Shown: positions 1 through 6,787 of the stretch, one piece after another
Numbering within the stretch: the stretch's first letter is position 1
How the letters are laid out: each line of letters begins with the position of its first letter
Assembly: GCA_016839875.1 (NCBI GenBank)
Contig: JAEOTK010000059.1
Location: 1-11,692 of the forward strand
Source of the DNA: Candidatus Heimdallarchaeota archaeon
GTDB lineage: Archaea; Asgardarchaeota; Heimdallarchaeia; Heimdallarchaeales; Heimdallarchaeaceae
Length of the DNA stretch: 11,692 nt
Direction: 5' to 3'
Translations under genes and position numbers: made by a program
The notes under the pieces: model-generated
What the model was told of the DNA's origin: nothing
Seen by the model: the letters and a program-made list of their open reading frames with translations, nothing else
Databases searched by the model: none

Positions 1-1
1 A

Positions 2-3000
2 AAAGAGAAGAAAGATGTTCATATTCTAAACACTCTCTCACCTAAAGAACAAGAAGATGAAAAAATAGCTCAAACTGTAAACAAAGTCAATAAGTTATTA
101 GTTTCTACAATAATTGAGCCAGAATTACCTGATGTTTTAATTGAGTCAAGAAAAGAGATTACTCCACCATCAGAAGGTATGGATTTCAATCAGTATATCT
201 TAAGAAATAGAGATCAGCTACACGAATTTCTAAGAAAAGGTTATGATCTCTATTCAACTTACATGCAAGATGAAAAGGAAACTATTAGTTATCCTACATC
301 ACAATTAGTTACAAGCTCTATAGGAGTAACTGGTGTCGGAATAGGGATTCCTGGAAAAAGCAGAAATGTATTTGATGACAAAAATATCGATCTTCTTCTT
401 AAAGGAGCTAATTTAATTGAAGGGGTTTCTGAACAGTTAAAAAATGACATACTAGAGAAGAATATAGTTCGTTTAGTGAAATCAGCAAATGGTAATGCTT
501 CATTTGAACATATTGATGATACTACAAAAGTAGTTCAACTGGCGGGTCAACTTGGTAAGTTTGATCCCGAGAATGATTTTGGATTAAATCCTAAGTTTCT
601 AAATGCTTTAGATATTTCCTTTCAACTCGCTATTTGTGCAGGTTTGGAAGCTCTGAAGGATGCTGGGATTCCTTTAGTTAAATCAAAGAAGAAAACTTCT
701 ACCGGTAAAATTCTGGAAGGAGAATGGGAACTTCCCAAGAACCTTCAGGATAGTACAGGAATTGTTTTTTCTTCAGCTTTTCCTGGTTTTGATAATATTG
801 TAAAAGAGATGAAACAACATTTTACTTCGAAGGAAAAACATCAATTCAAAAGAGAGTTCTTATTCAGAATTTTGTCTATGGGTCATTCCCAATTTGCACA
901 GCTGATAAAGGCTAAAGGACCTAACACTCAGATAAATGCTGCTTGTGCATCAACAACCCAAGCTATTGGTATCGCGGAAGATTGGATAAAAACAGGTAGA
1001 TGTGAAAGAGTTATTGTAATCGCAGCGGATGATGCAGCAAATGAGAATCTTCTGCCATGGATAGGTGCAGGTTTCTTAGCAGCTGGAGGGATATCTACAA
1101 AAGCTAAAGTAGAGGAAGCAGCTATACCTTTCGGAAAAGATAGACATGGATTAATCGTTGGTTCTGCAGCAGCTGGATATGTTATTGAAAAAGAAGAAGC
1201 TTATCAGAAGAGAGGAGTTAAACCGATAGCTGATATCATCGGAACTCATTTTGCAAATAGCGCTTTTCACGGAGCTAGATTGGATGTCAAACACATTACA
1301 AAGCTATTTGGTTCTTTTATAGAAACTATAGAGAAAGAAAAAGGCATTTCTAGAAATGATATTGCAACTGAAGGAATGTTTGTTTCTCACGAAACATATA
1401 CACCAGCTAGAGGTGGTAGTGCAGAAGCAGAAATTGAATCTTTAAGAAGTGTCTTTGGAACTTATGCATCTAAGATGGTTATTATAAATACAAAAGGTTA
1501 TACTGGCCATCCTATGGGAGCAGGAATTGAAGAAGGTTTAGCAATTAAAGCGATGGAAAGAGGAATTGTTCCACCAATTGCAAACATAAATGAAATTGAT
1601 CCCAATTTTGCTGATTTGAATTTCTCTCGAGGATTAGAAAAACGATTGAAATATGCAGTACGTTTAGCTGCTGGATTTGGTTCTCAGGTAGCTTTTGCAG
1701 CATTTAAACTTAATACCTACAAAGGAAGATTTGACAGCCCAGAATATGAAAGATGGTTAAATACAATAGGTGGAAAACAAGAAGGAATATTCCTTGAAGG
1801 ACGAGTATTAAAATTGGAGCAAAGCCCTGTAGAAGAAATAGAACAGTTATTAGCTTCAAGAAAGCCAGTAATCCAAGCTCCAACTTCTGATATTATGAGT
1901 AATATTATTGATGTAATAGCAGAAAAAACCGGATATGAATCCAGCTTAATAGAAGCAAACATGAATCTGGAAGAGGATCTAGGAATAGATACTGTGAAGC
2001 AAGCTGAAATATTCGGAATTGTAAGGGAAAAATGGAATTTAGAACTAGATGAAACAGTTAATTTGGCTGATTTTACAACAGCTGAAAAGATAGCAGAATA
2101 TATTCAACAAAACATAAACCAACCCGTACTTGTTGAAGGAGCAGAAATTGAAAAGGAACCTGCTACTGGATTGGAACTTAAAGATGTAATAAAGAATATT
2201 ATATCAAGAACTACTGGATATGAACCAGACCTAATTGATGATGAAATGGATCTTGAAGAAGACCTGGGTATCGATACAATCAAACAAGCTGAGATTTTCG
2301 GAGAAATAAGAGAAAAGTATGGTTTACCATTGGATGAATCAATTAGTTTAGCTGAATTTAGATCAATCAATGATATATCTGGATATTTTGCAAAACATGC
2401 AACTATATCAGCTGATGATTCAATCATTGAAGAACAAGAAATTATAGAAGACGAAGAAGAAATAGACAAACAAGAAATAGTCAGGATTGAGAGTTTAATT
2501 CCAGCTCCTGTACCTATTGATAACGAAAATGTGAAAAAGATTAATCTAAATGAACATTCGGTTTTGTTGATTGATTTTGGTTCGTTTTTCACAAGATTTC
2601 TAGAGAAAGATTTTGTTAGAAAAAAGATTTCATTTGATAAATATCATTTAATGGAAGATAAGGTTTCATCAATTAAAAACAAGGAGTATGATTTCTTCTT
2701 GTTGGTTTTACCAGATTTAAACACAGATTCTGGGTACATTGATCAAGAATATTATGAGAAACTATTCATGCTCTTTCAATCATTTGATTTAAGTACTAAC
2801 CAGAAAATAGTTGTTCTTTCAACAGAAAAGTTCTTCGGATATGAAAGAGATTCTTTCCCACTATCAGGAGGAGTTTCAGGTTTCGTTAAGACACTAGGTC
2901 ATGAGTTTGAAATTGATGTCAAACATATTTATTCTGATGACTTGTTAGAAATATTTCCTGAACTTGAATGTTGGGATGGGAATGTTGAGATAAGCTTCAG

Positions 3001-5554
3001 TGATTCTCAACGATTTTCATTGGTACTTGCACCTATAGAAGAAAAAGTCTCTAAACCTTCTAAAATGAAGTTCGAAAAAGATGATATTCTTCTAGTAACA
3101 GGGGGAGGAAGAGGAATAACTTTCAAATGCTTAGAAGCTTTATGCTCTATTTCGAAACCTAAAGTAGCTATTCTCGGAATTGAAGACATATCAGGAATTA
3201 CAGATGATCAGCTTCTATTAACTGAAGCTGAGCTTAATCAGAAAAAACAAGATATGATTGAGAAGTTAAGAGAAACAGAAGAGAAGTTGACTCCTGTATT
3301 AATTGACAGAAATTGGAATAAGTTTATTTTTGGATTAGAAGTAGTACAGAATATTCAAACACTGAAGAAAATGGGTGTCAAAGCTAGCTACTTCATGGCA
3401 GACGTAACTAAGAAAAATGATGTTGGAAAAGCAATAAAGAAGGTTGAGAAAGAATTTCAATCAAACATTACTCATATAATTCATGGAGCAGGTTTAGAGG
3501 AATCCAAGCAATTTAAGAAAAAGAAATTCAGTTTTTCTAAGCTTATTGTATCTGTTAAGGTTGAAGGAATATGGAACATCCTTAACGCTGTAAAAATGAA
3601 GAAATTGAAAAGAGTAGTGTGCTTCACATCAATTGCAGGTCGATTCGGAAATCCTGGACAAGTGGATTATTCCTATGCAAATGGCTATCTTTCTAGACTC
3701 TGCTGGAAATTAACTCAACAAGGTATTTCTTCGATTGCTTGTGATTGGTCTGCTTGGGGAGGTATAGGAATGGCAACTCGTGGATCTATTCTTGATATCT
3801 TAAGAGCTCAAGGAATTGAACCAATCCCTCTTGAAAAAGGAATAGAAACTTTCGTGAATCTCTTTTCCAACAAAGTAAATAGCGAAGTTGTTGTATCATG
3901 TGGGTTGGGACCATTTGATGCTCTTGAAGCAGTTAAAGGAAAAATAGAAGATGTTTCACATCCAATGATTCATGAAATTGAATACACTAAACCAGTATTT
4001 AGAGGTCATTACAATATCACCACTCAAAATGATTTATACATGAGAGATCATCAAATTCAAGGAACTCCCATTTTTCCAGGTGTTATGGGTTTGGAGATGT
4101 TCGCTGAGATGTATTCCTTAGTATCAAGAAAACAAATGAACATCTTAAAGAATGTTGAATTTAGTGCTGCTATCAAGCAACAAAAACAACAAAAATCAAT
4201 ATACGTTGAATTTGACTCTATTCAAAAAACAATGAAACTAAAATCTGATTTTGTACCAAAAATAGGTGAGAAAAGGATAGTTGAAAATGAACATTTTTCC
4301 GCAGAAATAGAATCAACTTCTAAGAAATTTAGAAGTAGTAGGAGTAAAGAAGTTATTAAAGAATCTAAAATTGAACTTATGACAAAGGAAGATATCTACT
4401 CTATTTTCTTTCATGGTAGTAGTTTTCAAGTACTTGAGAAATTGATTGATCTGTCTGGAGAAAAAGCTATTTCAAAAATCTCTATTCCAGATGAAAAACT
4501 TCTTTCACTTTCTGATTATAAGATGTTTACCAATCCTCTCAGTATAGAAGCAGCTTTTCAAACTGCTGGATTATACGACTACGTTGTAAATCAAAAATCA
4601 TCCTTACCTTCTAAAATCCAACAAGTCATAATCATCAATGATCGCACTCCAAAATATGTTATATCCAAATTCCTCTCAATCGACTCCTCTCATAGTTACT
4701 ATGATATTGATGTTTTAGATGTCAAAAAACGATTAGTGCTTCAAATCAAAAATCTAGCTCTAATTCATACTCGTCTCTCTTTCAAGCTGGATAATAATCT
4801 TCTAGATAAGCAGAACCAGCTTAAAGAGTACTGGGAGATATCATCAAATCTTGAAGAGAAGAAAATGAACGTTGTACCTATTAAAAAGGTCATTAATTAC
4901 CTCTCAAATAAACCAGAAGAAGCTATGAATATACTATCAGATCAAGAAAAAACTAACTTCAATAAAATAAAGAATGAGAAACGAAGGATTGAATACCTTT
5001 CTGGAGTTATTGCTGCCAAAGAGCTATATTCAACAATTTTAGAAGATCCTGATATTTCACAGAAAATAGAGATAAAGAAAAAGACAAAGGGACAACCTTA
5101 CATTGTTGACAGAAAAGATGGGAAAAAGAGTAATCTGCATCTATCAATCTCTCATTCTGGTGATTTTGCAATTTCTGCATTGAGTGAAAAACCTGTAGGG
5201 ATAGACATTGAGAAGATAGAAGATCGAAATGATGGTTTCTACAAAGAAGCTTTTACTGAAAAAGAAAGAGAAGTAATTTCAAATGATAAAGATAAAGGTA
5301 CAATCTACTGGACCATTAAGGAAGCTATCTCTAAAGCACTTGGGGAAGGATTGCATTTGAATCTGAAGGATGTTGAAATTTCTAAAGATAAAAAAAGTGA
5401 GAATTACAAAGTTGATTTTTCTAATGATATCAAGGAAACTCTACCTTTTGAAACAGATTCGCTTAAACTGAAAAATCAGACCTCTTCCAACTATTCAGTT
5501 AGTTTTTGTGAGATCGATAAAAGGAGCAAAAAAAATGAAAACAGAAAAGCATGA
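2..5554 (+). CDS. Type I polyketide/fatty-acid megasynthase, KS-ACP-ACP-KR-DH-PPTase (5' partial)
   Basis: Iterative-type megasynthase fragment of at least 1850 residues; residue numbers here count from the Met codon at 179. That Met is probably internal: the frame stays open 59 more codons to base 2, and no spaced ribosome binding site precedes it. Domains in order: ketosynthase (about 46-512; Cys256, His404, His444), two carrier domains (571-646 and 665-741), pseudo-KR (from about 793) and catalytic KR (TGGGRGIT at 974-981, Ser1151, Tyr1164, Asn1168), double-hotdog dehydratase (His1291), Sfp-type PPTase (about 1595-1779). The KR and ACP style resembles PfaA-type PUFA synthases, and the C-terminal DH-PPTase resembles enediyne PKSs. 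Unlike either, no acyltransferase lies between KS and ACP, since only about 58 residues separate them. An AT, and perhaps an enoylreductase, may lie upstream or act in trans. The protein looks cytoplasmic, with no membrane segments. The product is unknown. Family is certain; pathway is inference. Confidence 0.93.
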   Translation, partial: KEKKDVHILNTLSPKEQEDEKIAQTVNKVNKLLVSTIIEPELPDVLIESRKEITPPSEGMDFNQYILRNRDQLHEFLRKGYDLYSTYMQDEKETISYPTSQLVTSSIGVTGVGIGIPGKSRNVFDDKNIDLLLKGANLIEGVSEQLKNDILEKNIVRLVKSANGNASFEHIDDTTKVVQLAGQLGKFDPENDFGLNPKFLNALDISFQLAICAGLEALKDAGIPLVKSKKKTSTGKILEGEWELPKNLQDSTGIVFSSAFPGFDNIVKEMKQHFTSKEKHQFKREFLFRILSMGHSQFAQLIKAKGPNTQINAACASTTQAIGIAEDWIKTGRCERVIVIAADDAANENLLPWIGAGFLAAGGISTKAKVEEAAIPFGKDRHGLIVGSAAAGYVIEKEEAYQKRGVKPIADIIGTHFANSAFHGARLDVKHITKLFGSFIETIEKEKGISRNDIATEGMFVSHETYTPARGGSAEAEIESLRSVFGTYASKMVIINTKGYTGHPMGAGIEEGLAIKAMERGIVPPIANINEIDPNFADLNFSRGLEKRLKYAVRLAAGFGSQVAFAAFKLNTYKGRFDSPEYERWLNTIGGKQEGIFLEGRVLKLEQSPVEEIEQLLASRKPVIQAPTSDIMSNIIDVIAEKTGYESSLIEANMNLEEDLGIDTVKQAEIFGIVREKWNLELDETVNLADFTTAEKIAEYIQQNINQPVLVEGAEIEKEPATGLELKDVIKNIISRTTGYEPDLIDDEMDLEEDLGIDTIKQAEIFGEIREKYGLPLDESISLAEFRSINDISGYFAKHATISADDSIIEEQEIIEDEEEIDKQEIVRIESLIPAPVPIDNENVKKINLNEHSVLLIDFGSFFTRFLEKDFVRKKISFDKYHLMEDKVSSIKNKEYDFFLLVLPDLNTDSGYIDQEYYEKLFMLFQSFDLSTNQKIVVLSTEKFFGYERDSFPLSGGVSGFVKTLGHEFEIDVKHIYSDDLLEIFPELECWDGNVEISFSDSQRFSLVLAPIEEKVSKPSKMKFEKDDILLVTGGGRGITFKCLEALCSISKPKVAILGIEDISGITDDQLLLTEAELNQKKQDMIEKLRETEEKLTPVLIDRNWNKFIFGLEVVQNIQTLKKMGVKASYFMADVTKKNDVGKAIKKVEKEFQSNITHIIHGAGLEESKQFKKKKFSFSKLIVSVKVEGIWNILNAVKMKKLKRVVCFTSIAGRFGNPGQVDYSYANGYLSRLCWKLTQQGISSIACDWSAWGGIGMATRGSILDILRAQGIEPIPLEKGIETFVNLFSNKVNSEVVVSCGLGPFDALEAVKGKIEDVSHPMIHEIEYTKPVFRGHYNITTQNDLYMRDHQIQGTPIFPGVMGLEMFAEMYSLVSRKQMNILKNVEFSAAIKQQKQQKSIYVEFDSIQKTMKLKSDFVPKIGEKRIVENEHFSAEIESTSKKFRSSRSKEVIKESKIELMTKEDIYSIFFHGSSFQVLEKLIDLSGEKAISKISIPDEKLLSLSDYKMFTNPLSIEAAFQTAGLYDYVVNQKSSLPSKIQQVIIINDRTPKYVISKFLSIDSSHSYYDIDVLDVKKRLVLQIKNLALIHTRLSFKLDNNLLDKQNQLKEYWEISSNLEEKKMNVVPIKKVINYLSNKPEEAMNILSDQEKTNFNKIKNEKRRIEYLSGVIAAKELYSTILEDPDISQKIEIKKKTKGQPYIVDRKDGKKSNLHLSISHSGDFAISALSEKPVGIDIEKIEDRNDGFYKEAFTEKEREVISNDKDKGTIYWTIKEAISKALGEGLHLNLKDVEISKDKKSENYKVDFSNDIKETLPFETDSLKLKNQTSSNYSVSFCEIDKRSKKNENRKA
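314..1714 (+). other. Ketosynthase (KS) domain of the megasynthase
   Basis: Decarboxylative Claisen condensing domain, thiolase fold. The nucleophile Cys256 (codon 944-946) lies in NAACASTTQAIG, matching the usual DxACSSS elbow. The two catalytic His are His404 in SHETYTPARGG and His444 in NTKGYTGHPMGAG, with the accompanying Lys439. The domain closes with AAGFGSQVAFAAF, the counterpart of the usual GFGGTN motif. All three catalytic residues are present, so this should be a condensing KS rather than a KSQ or chain-length-factor-like domain. The motifs are noticeably divergent from textbook modular PKS KSs. Confidence 0.9.
1889..2401 (+). repeat. Tandem acyl carrier protein domains (ACP1, ACP2), both with Thr at the Ppant position
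   Basis: Two clearly duplicated carrier domains, at residues 571-646 and 665-741. The attachment motifs are LEEDLGIDTVKQAEIFG and LEEDLGIDTIKQAEIFG, 95 residues apart. They align with the LGIDSIK motif of PUFA-synthase carriers, but the modified Ser is Thr605 (codon ACT at 1991-1993) in the first and Thr700 (codon ACA at 2276-2278) in the second. Flanking residues are otherwise intact, so these look like working carriers with an altered acceptor, not decayed copies. A strongly acidic, probably disordered linker follows ACP2 (about residues 742-775). Confidence 0.9.
2555..3929 (+). other. Pseudo-KR plus NADPH ketoreductase (KR) domain of the megasynthase
   Basis: The first part (from about residue 793) is the structural, non-catalytic half; SGGVSGFVKTLGHEFE near its end matches the GGxxGxxKTLxxE segment of PfaA-type KRs. 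The catalytic half starts about residue 968 with the NADPH loop TGGGRGIT. After the second strand there is a roughly 35-residue helical insertion ending in a TPVL segment, as in PUFA-synthase KRs. Ser1151, Tyr1164 and Asn1168 (in SIAGRFGNPGQVDYSYAN) give the usual SDR active site with a 13-residue Ser-Tyr spacing. The CDWSAWGGIGM motif follows. Predicted to reduce the beta-keto group to a beta-hydroxyl. Confidence 0.88.
3971..4786 (+). other. Double-hotdog dehydratase (DH) domain of the megasynthase
   Basis: The N-terminal hotdog carries the catalytic His1291 in RDHQIQGTPIFPGVMGLEMF, matching the HxxxGxxxxPG dehydratase motif. The C-terminal hotdog contains FFHGSSFQVLE and NPLSIEAAFQTAG. In PKS dehydratases the second catalytic residue in the latter motif is usually Asp (in LLDAAxQ); here it is Glu1457. 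FabA and FabZ use His/Glu, so activity is plausible. Predicted to dehydrate beta-hydroxyacyl-ACP to an enoyl chain. It could instead be a product-template-like fold, but the intact His motif argues for a dehydratase. Confidence 0.82.
4961..5515 (+). other. C-terminal Sfp-type 4'-phosphopantetheinyl transferase domain
   Basis: Transfers phosphopantetheine from CoA to carrier domains. Visible Sfp-family motifs are EYLSGVIAAKELY, the GQPYI strand, LHLSISHSGDFAISAL, VGIDIEKIED with metal ligands Asp1676 and Glu1678, and WTIKEAISKALGEGL with Glu1715 and Lys1714/Lys1719. Both pseudo-symmetric halves are present, so it is the two-lobed Sfp type rather than trimeric AcpS. Being fused in cis, it probably activates the two upstream carrier domains. 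Confidence 0.9.
5522..5526 (+). promoter_or_regulatory. Shine-Dalgarno AGGAG that fixes the hydrolase start
   Basis: AAAAGGAG ends 8 bases before the ATG at 5535, inside the last codons of the megasynthase. It supports that ATG over the in-frame GTG at 5508, which lies upstream of the motif and would place the motif inside the gene. Confidence 0.8.
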
Positions 5555-6290
5555 AATTCAATTCAGAGAAGAGAAAATCAATGGATTCTTGTATCTGCCT
5601 GACAAAGAAGAGCAAGTTCCACTAGTTATTAGGTTGAATGGTATGCCTGGGACTGATCCAAAGAAAGAAAAAGAAAGATTGGCACCTAGTTTTACTAGTA
5701 AAAACTTCGCATATTTTGCTTTTGATTACACTGGTGTTCGTTCTAGTACTGGACTTTATTCATACTACTATTCTCAAGAAAACATAAACAAAATCATCTC
5801 TTATTTAGCTCAACATCCAAAAATAGATTCATCTCGTATAGGTTTATTTGGTGAAAGTTTTGGAGGAGCAATGGCTTTATGTCATGCTACAAGAGACAGA
5901 AGAATTAAATGTCTGGCTATACGTTCTCCTGTTTATGACACAGAGAAAATTCCAAGAATGAAAATATTTGATGGACTGGCTCAACTTTGGCAAAGAGATA
6001 AACAAATGAGATTACCAAAAGTGGATTTGAAAAAAGGATTTCTGAATCAATCAAAGCACTATAATCCTATGAAACTTGCACAACATCTCAAAATTCCAAC
6101 AAGCATTATTACTGGTGATAAAGATGAGGTTCTTTCGGAAAAACAGATTCAGAAATTGTACAATAAAATTCCATCAAATATCGATAAAGAATTCAAGATT
6201 GTTGAAGGAGCTAATCATAACTTCTCAAAAGCAAAGGATTTTGGGATTATGAAGAAGTACGTACTGAATTTCTTTGAAGAGTCTATATGA
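5535..6290 (+). CDS. Alpha/beta hydrolase (candidate chain-releasing thioesterase)
   Basis: Serine hydrolase of the dienelactone-hydrolase/acyl-peptidase-like alpha/beta fold, 251 residues from the chosen ATG. The nucleophile elbow is GLFGESFGGAMAL (Ser108). The acid is probably Asp197 in TGDKDEV, and the general base is His228 in GANHNFS. The early RLNGMPGTDP segment is the likely oxyanion-loop region. No signal peptide or membrane segment is seen, so it is cytoplasmic. The ATG lies 20 bases inside the upstream megasynthase with its own ribosome binding site, so the two are cotranscribed and probably translationally coupled. That placement suggests release or proofreading of the megasynthase product, since no thioesterase domain is visible in the megasynthase itself. 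This role is inference: the fold family also covers esterases and peptidases, and the substrate cannot be read from the sequence. Confidence 0.88.
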   Translation: MKTEKHEIQFREEKINGFLYLPDKEEQVPLVIRLNGMPGTDPKKEKERLAPSFTSKNFAYFAFDYTGVRSSTGLYSYYYSQENINKIISYLAQHPKIDSSRIGLFGESFGGAMALCHATRDRRIKCLAIRSPVYDTEKIPRMKIFDGLAQLWQRDKQMRLPKVDLKKGFLNQSKHYNPMKLAQHLKIPTSIITGDKDEVLSEKQIQKLYNKIPSNIDKEFKIVEGANHNFSKAKDFGIMKKYVLNFFEESI

Positions 6291-6767
6291 TTATACTGCA
6301 ATTTCTATGAGGATTTGGTCTTGTGCAACATTTTCTTCATTTTTTATGAAGATTTTTGATATTTTGCCTTTAGAAGGGGAAAATATTCTGTTTCTCATTT
6401 TCATCGCTTCAAGAATTAGCAATTCTTGGTCCTTGTTTACTTCGTCTCCTTCTTTAACAAGTACCTGAATAATCTTTCCTGGAATAGGTGCTTTTATCTT
6501 TAGATTTTCTGATCTTTTTTCTGCTACTTCCTTGGCTAGTTGCGGAAAATACGGTTTTACTGATAATGAAGATTCTTCTCCATCAACTATAATGTCATTT
6601 CCAGTAACTTCTACTGTGAGTGTCTGATCACTAACAATGACTTTGTAAACATTTTGAAGTCTCTGCGATATATTAGGAGAATAGATTTTTCCATCGATTT
6701 TTAATCTTCCATCTTTGAGAACTTCAATAATATATTCTCTTCCTTGAAAAGTAACCTTCTTCTTCAA
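6291..6767 (-). CDS. Biotinyl carrier subunit of acyl-CoA/pyruvate carboxylase (BCCP)
   Basis: Small biotin carrier protein of 158 residues. The C-terminal biotinyl/lipoyl domain (about 88-158) contains LILEAMKMRN, with Lys123 as the biotinylation site, and the preceding KAPIPGKIIQVLVKEGDEV strand pair. The N-terminal 85 residues form a beta-rich region like that of archaeal and actinobacterial acyl-CoA carboxylase carrier subunits. The start is a TTG: an in-frame TAA lies two codons upstream, no ATG occurs before the biotin site, and GAGAGG is correctly placed 8 bases before it. It follows the biotin carboxylase by 20 bases, so the two form an operon. The stop codon abuts the stop of the convergent hydrolase gene. 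It would shuttle carboxybiotin to a carboxyltransferase not encoded here; acetyl-/propionyl-CoA carboxylase is favoured over pyruvate carboxylase, but not proven. Confidence 0.93.
   Translation of the reverse strand: MKKKVTFQGREYIIEVLKDGRLKIDGKIYSPNISQRLQNVYKVIVSDQTLTVEVTGNDIIVDGEESSLSVKPYFPQLAKEVAEKRSENLKIKAPIPGKIIQVLVKEGDEVNKDQELLILEAMKMRNRIFSPSKGKISKIFIKNEENVAQDQILIEIAV
6334..6357 (+). terminator. Hairpin plus T-tract for the megasynthase-hydrolase transcript, inside the BCCP gene
   Basis: TCTTCAT (6334-6340) and ATGAAGA (6346-6352) form a perfect 7-bp stem around a TTTTT loop, followed directly by TTTTT. It begins 44 bases after the hydrolase stop. The whole stretch is T-rich on the plus strand, which would also suit U-tract-dependent archaeal termination. 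The stem is AT-rich (only two G-C pairs), and it lies in BCCP codons, so chance is possible. Confidence 0.45.
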
Positions 6768-6775
6768 TGCTTAAT

Positions 6776-6780
6776 CCTCT
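6776..6780 (-). promoter_or_regulatory. Shine-Dalgarno AGAGG supporting the TTG start of the BCCP gene
   Basis: On the minus strand GAGAGGAT precedes the TTG codon by 8 bases and sits in the 20-base gap after the biotin carboxylase stop (TAG at 6790-6788). Correct spacing, together with the in-frame TAA just upstream of the TTG, decides this non-ATG start. Confidence 0.65.
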
Positions 6781-6787
6781 CGAGTAT

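Noticed and set aside
179..181. ATG at 179 as the true megasynthase start
   Set aside because: The frame is open upstream to base 2, and AGAAGG lies directly against the ATG with only one base of spacing; the upstream codons read as linker sequence.
2104..2592. 162-codon open frame on the minus strand within the megasynthase
   Set aside because: It is Ser/Ile-rich with no recognisable domain, lies antisense to well-defined ACP2 and linker, and is a composition-driven shadow.
5508..5534. GTG at 5508 as hydrolase start, adding nine residues
   Set aside because: The AAAAGGAG motif lies downstream of it, correctly spaced for the ATG at 5535.
2..5554. Enediyne PKS (PKSE) identity
   Set aside because: The C-terminal DH-PPTase resembles PKSE, but there is no AT after the KS, the ACP is duplicated with Thr, and no enediyne accessory genes are in the window.
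6256..6265. Perfect palindrome AGTACGTACT in the hydrolase gene
   Set aside because: It is a single 10-base occurrence within coding sequence with no partner copy or operator context, and is consistent with chance.
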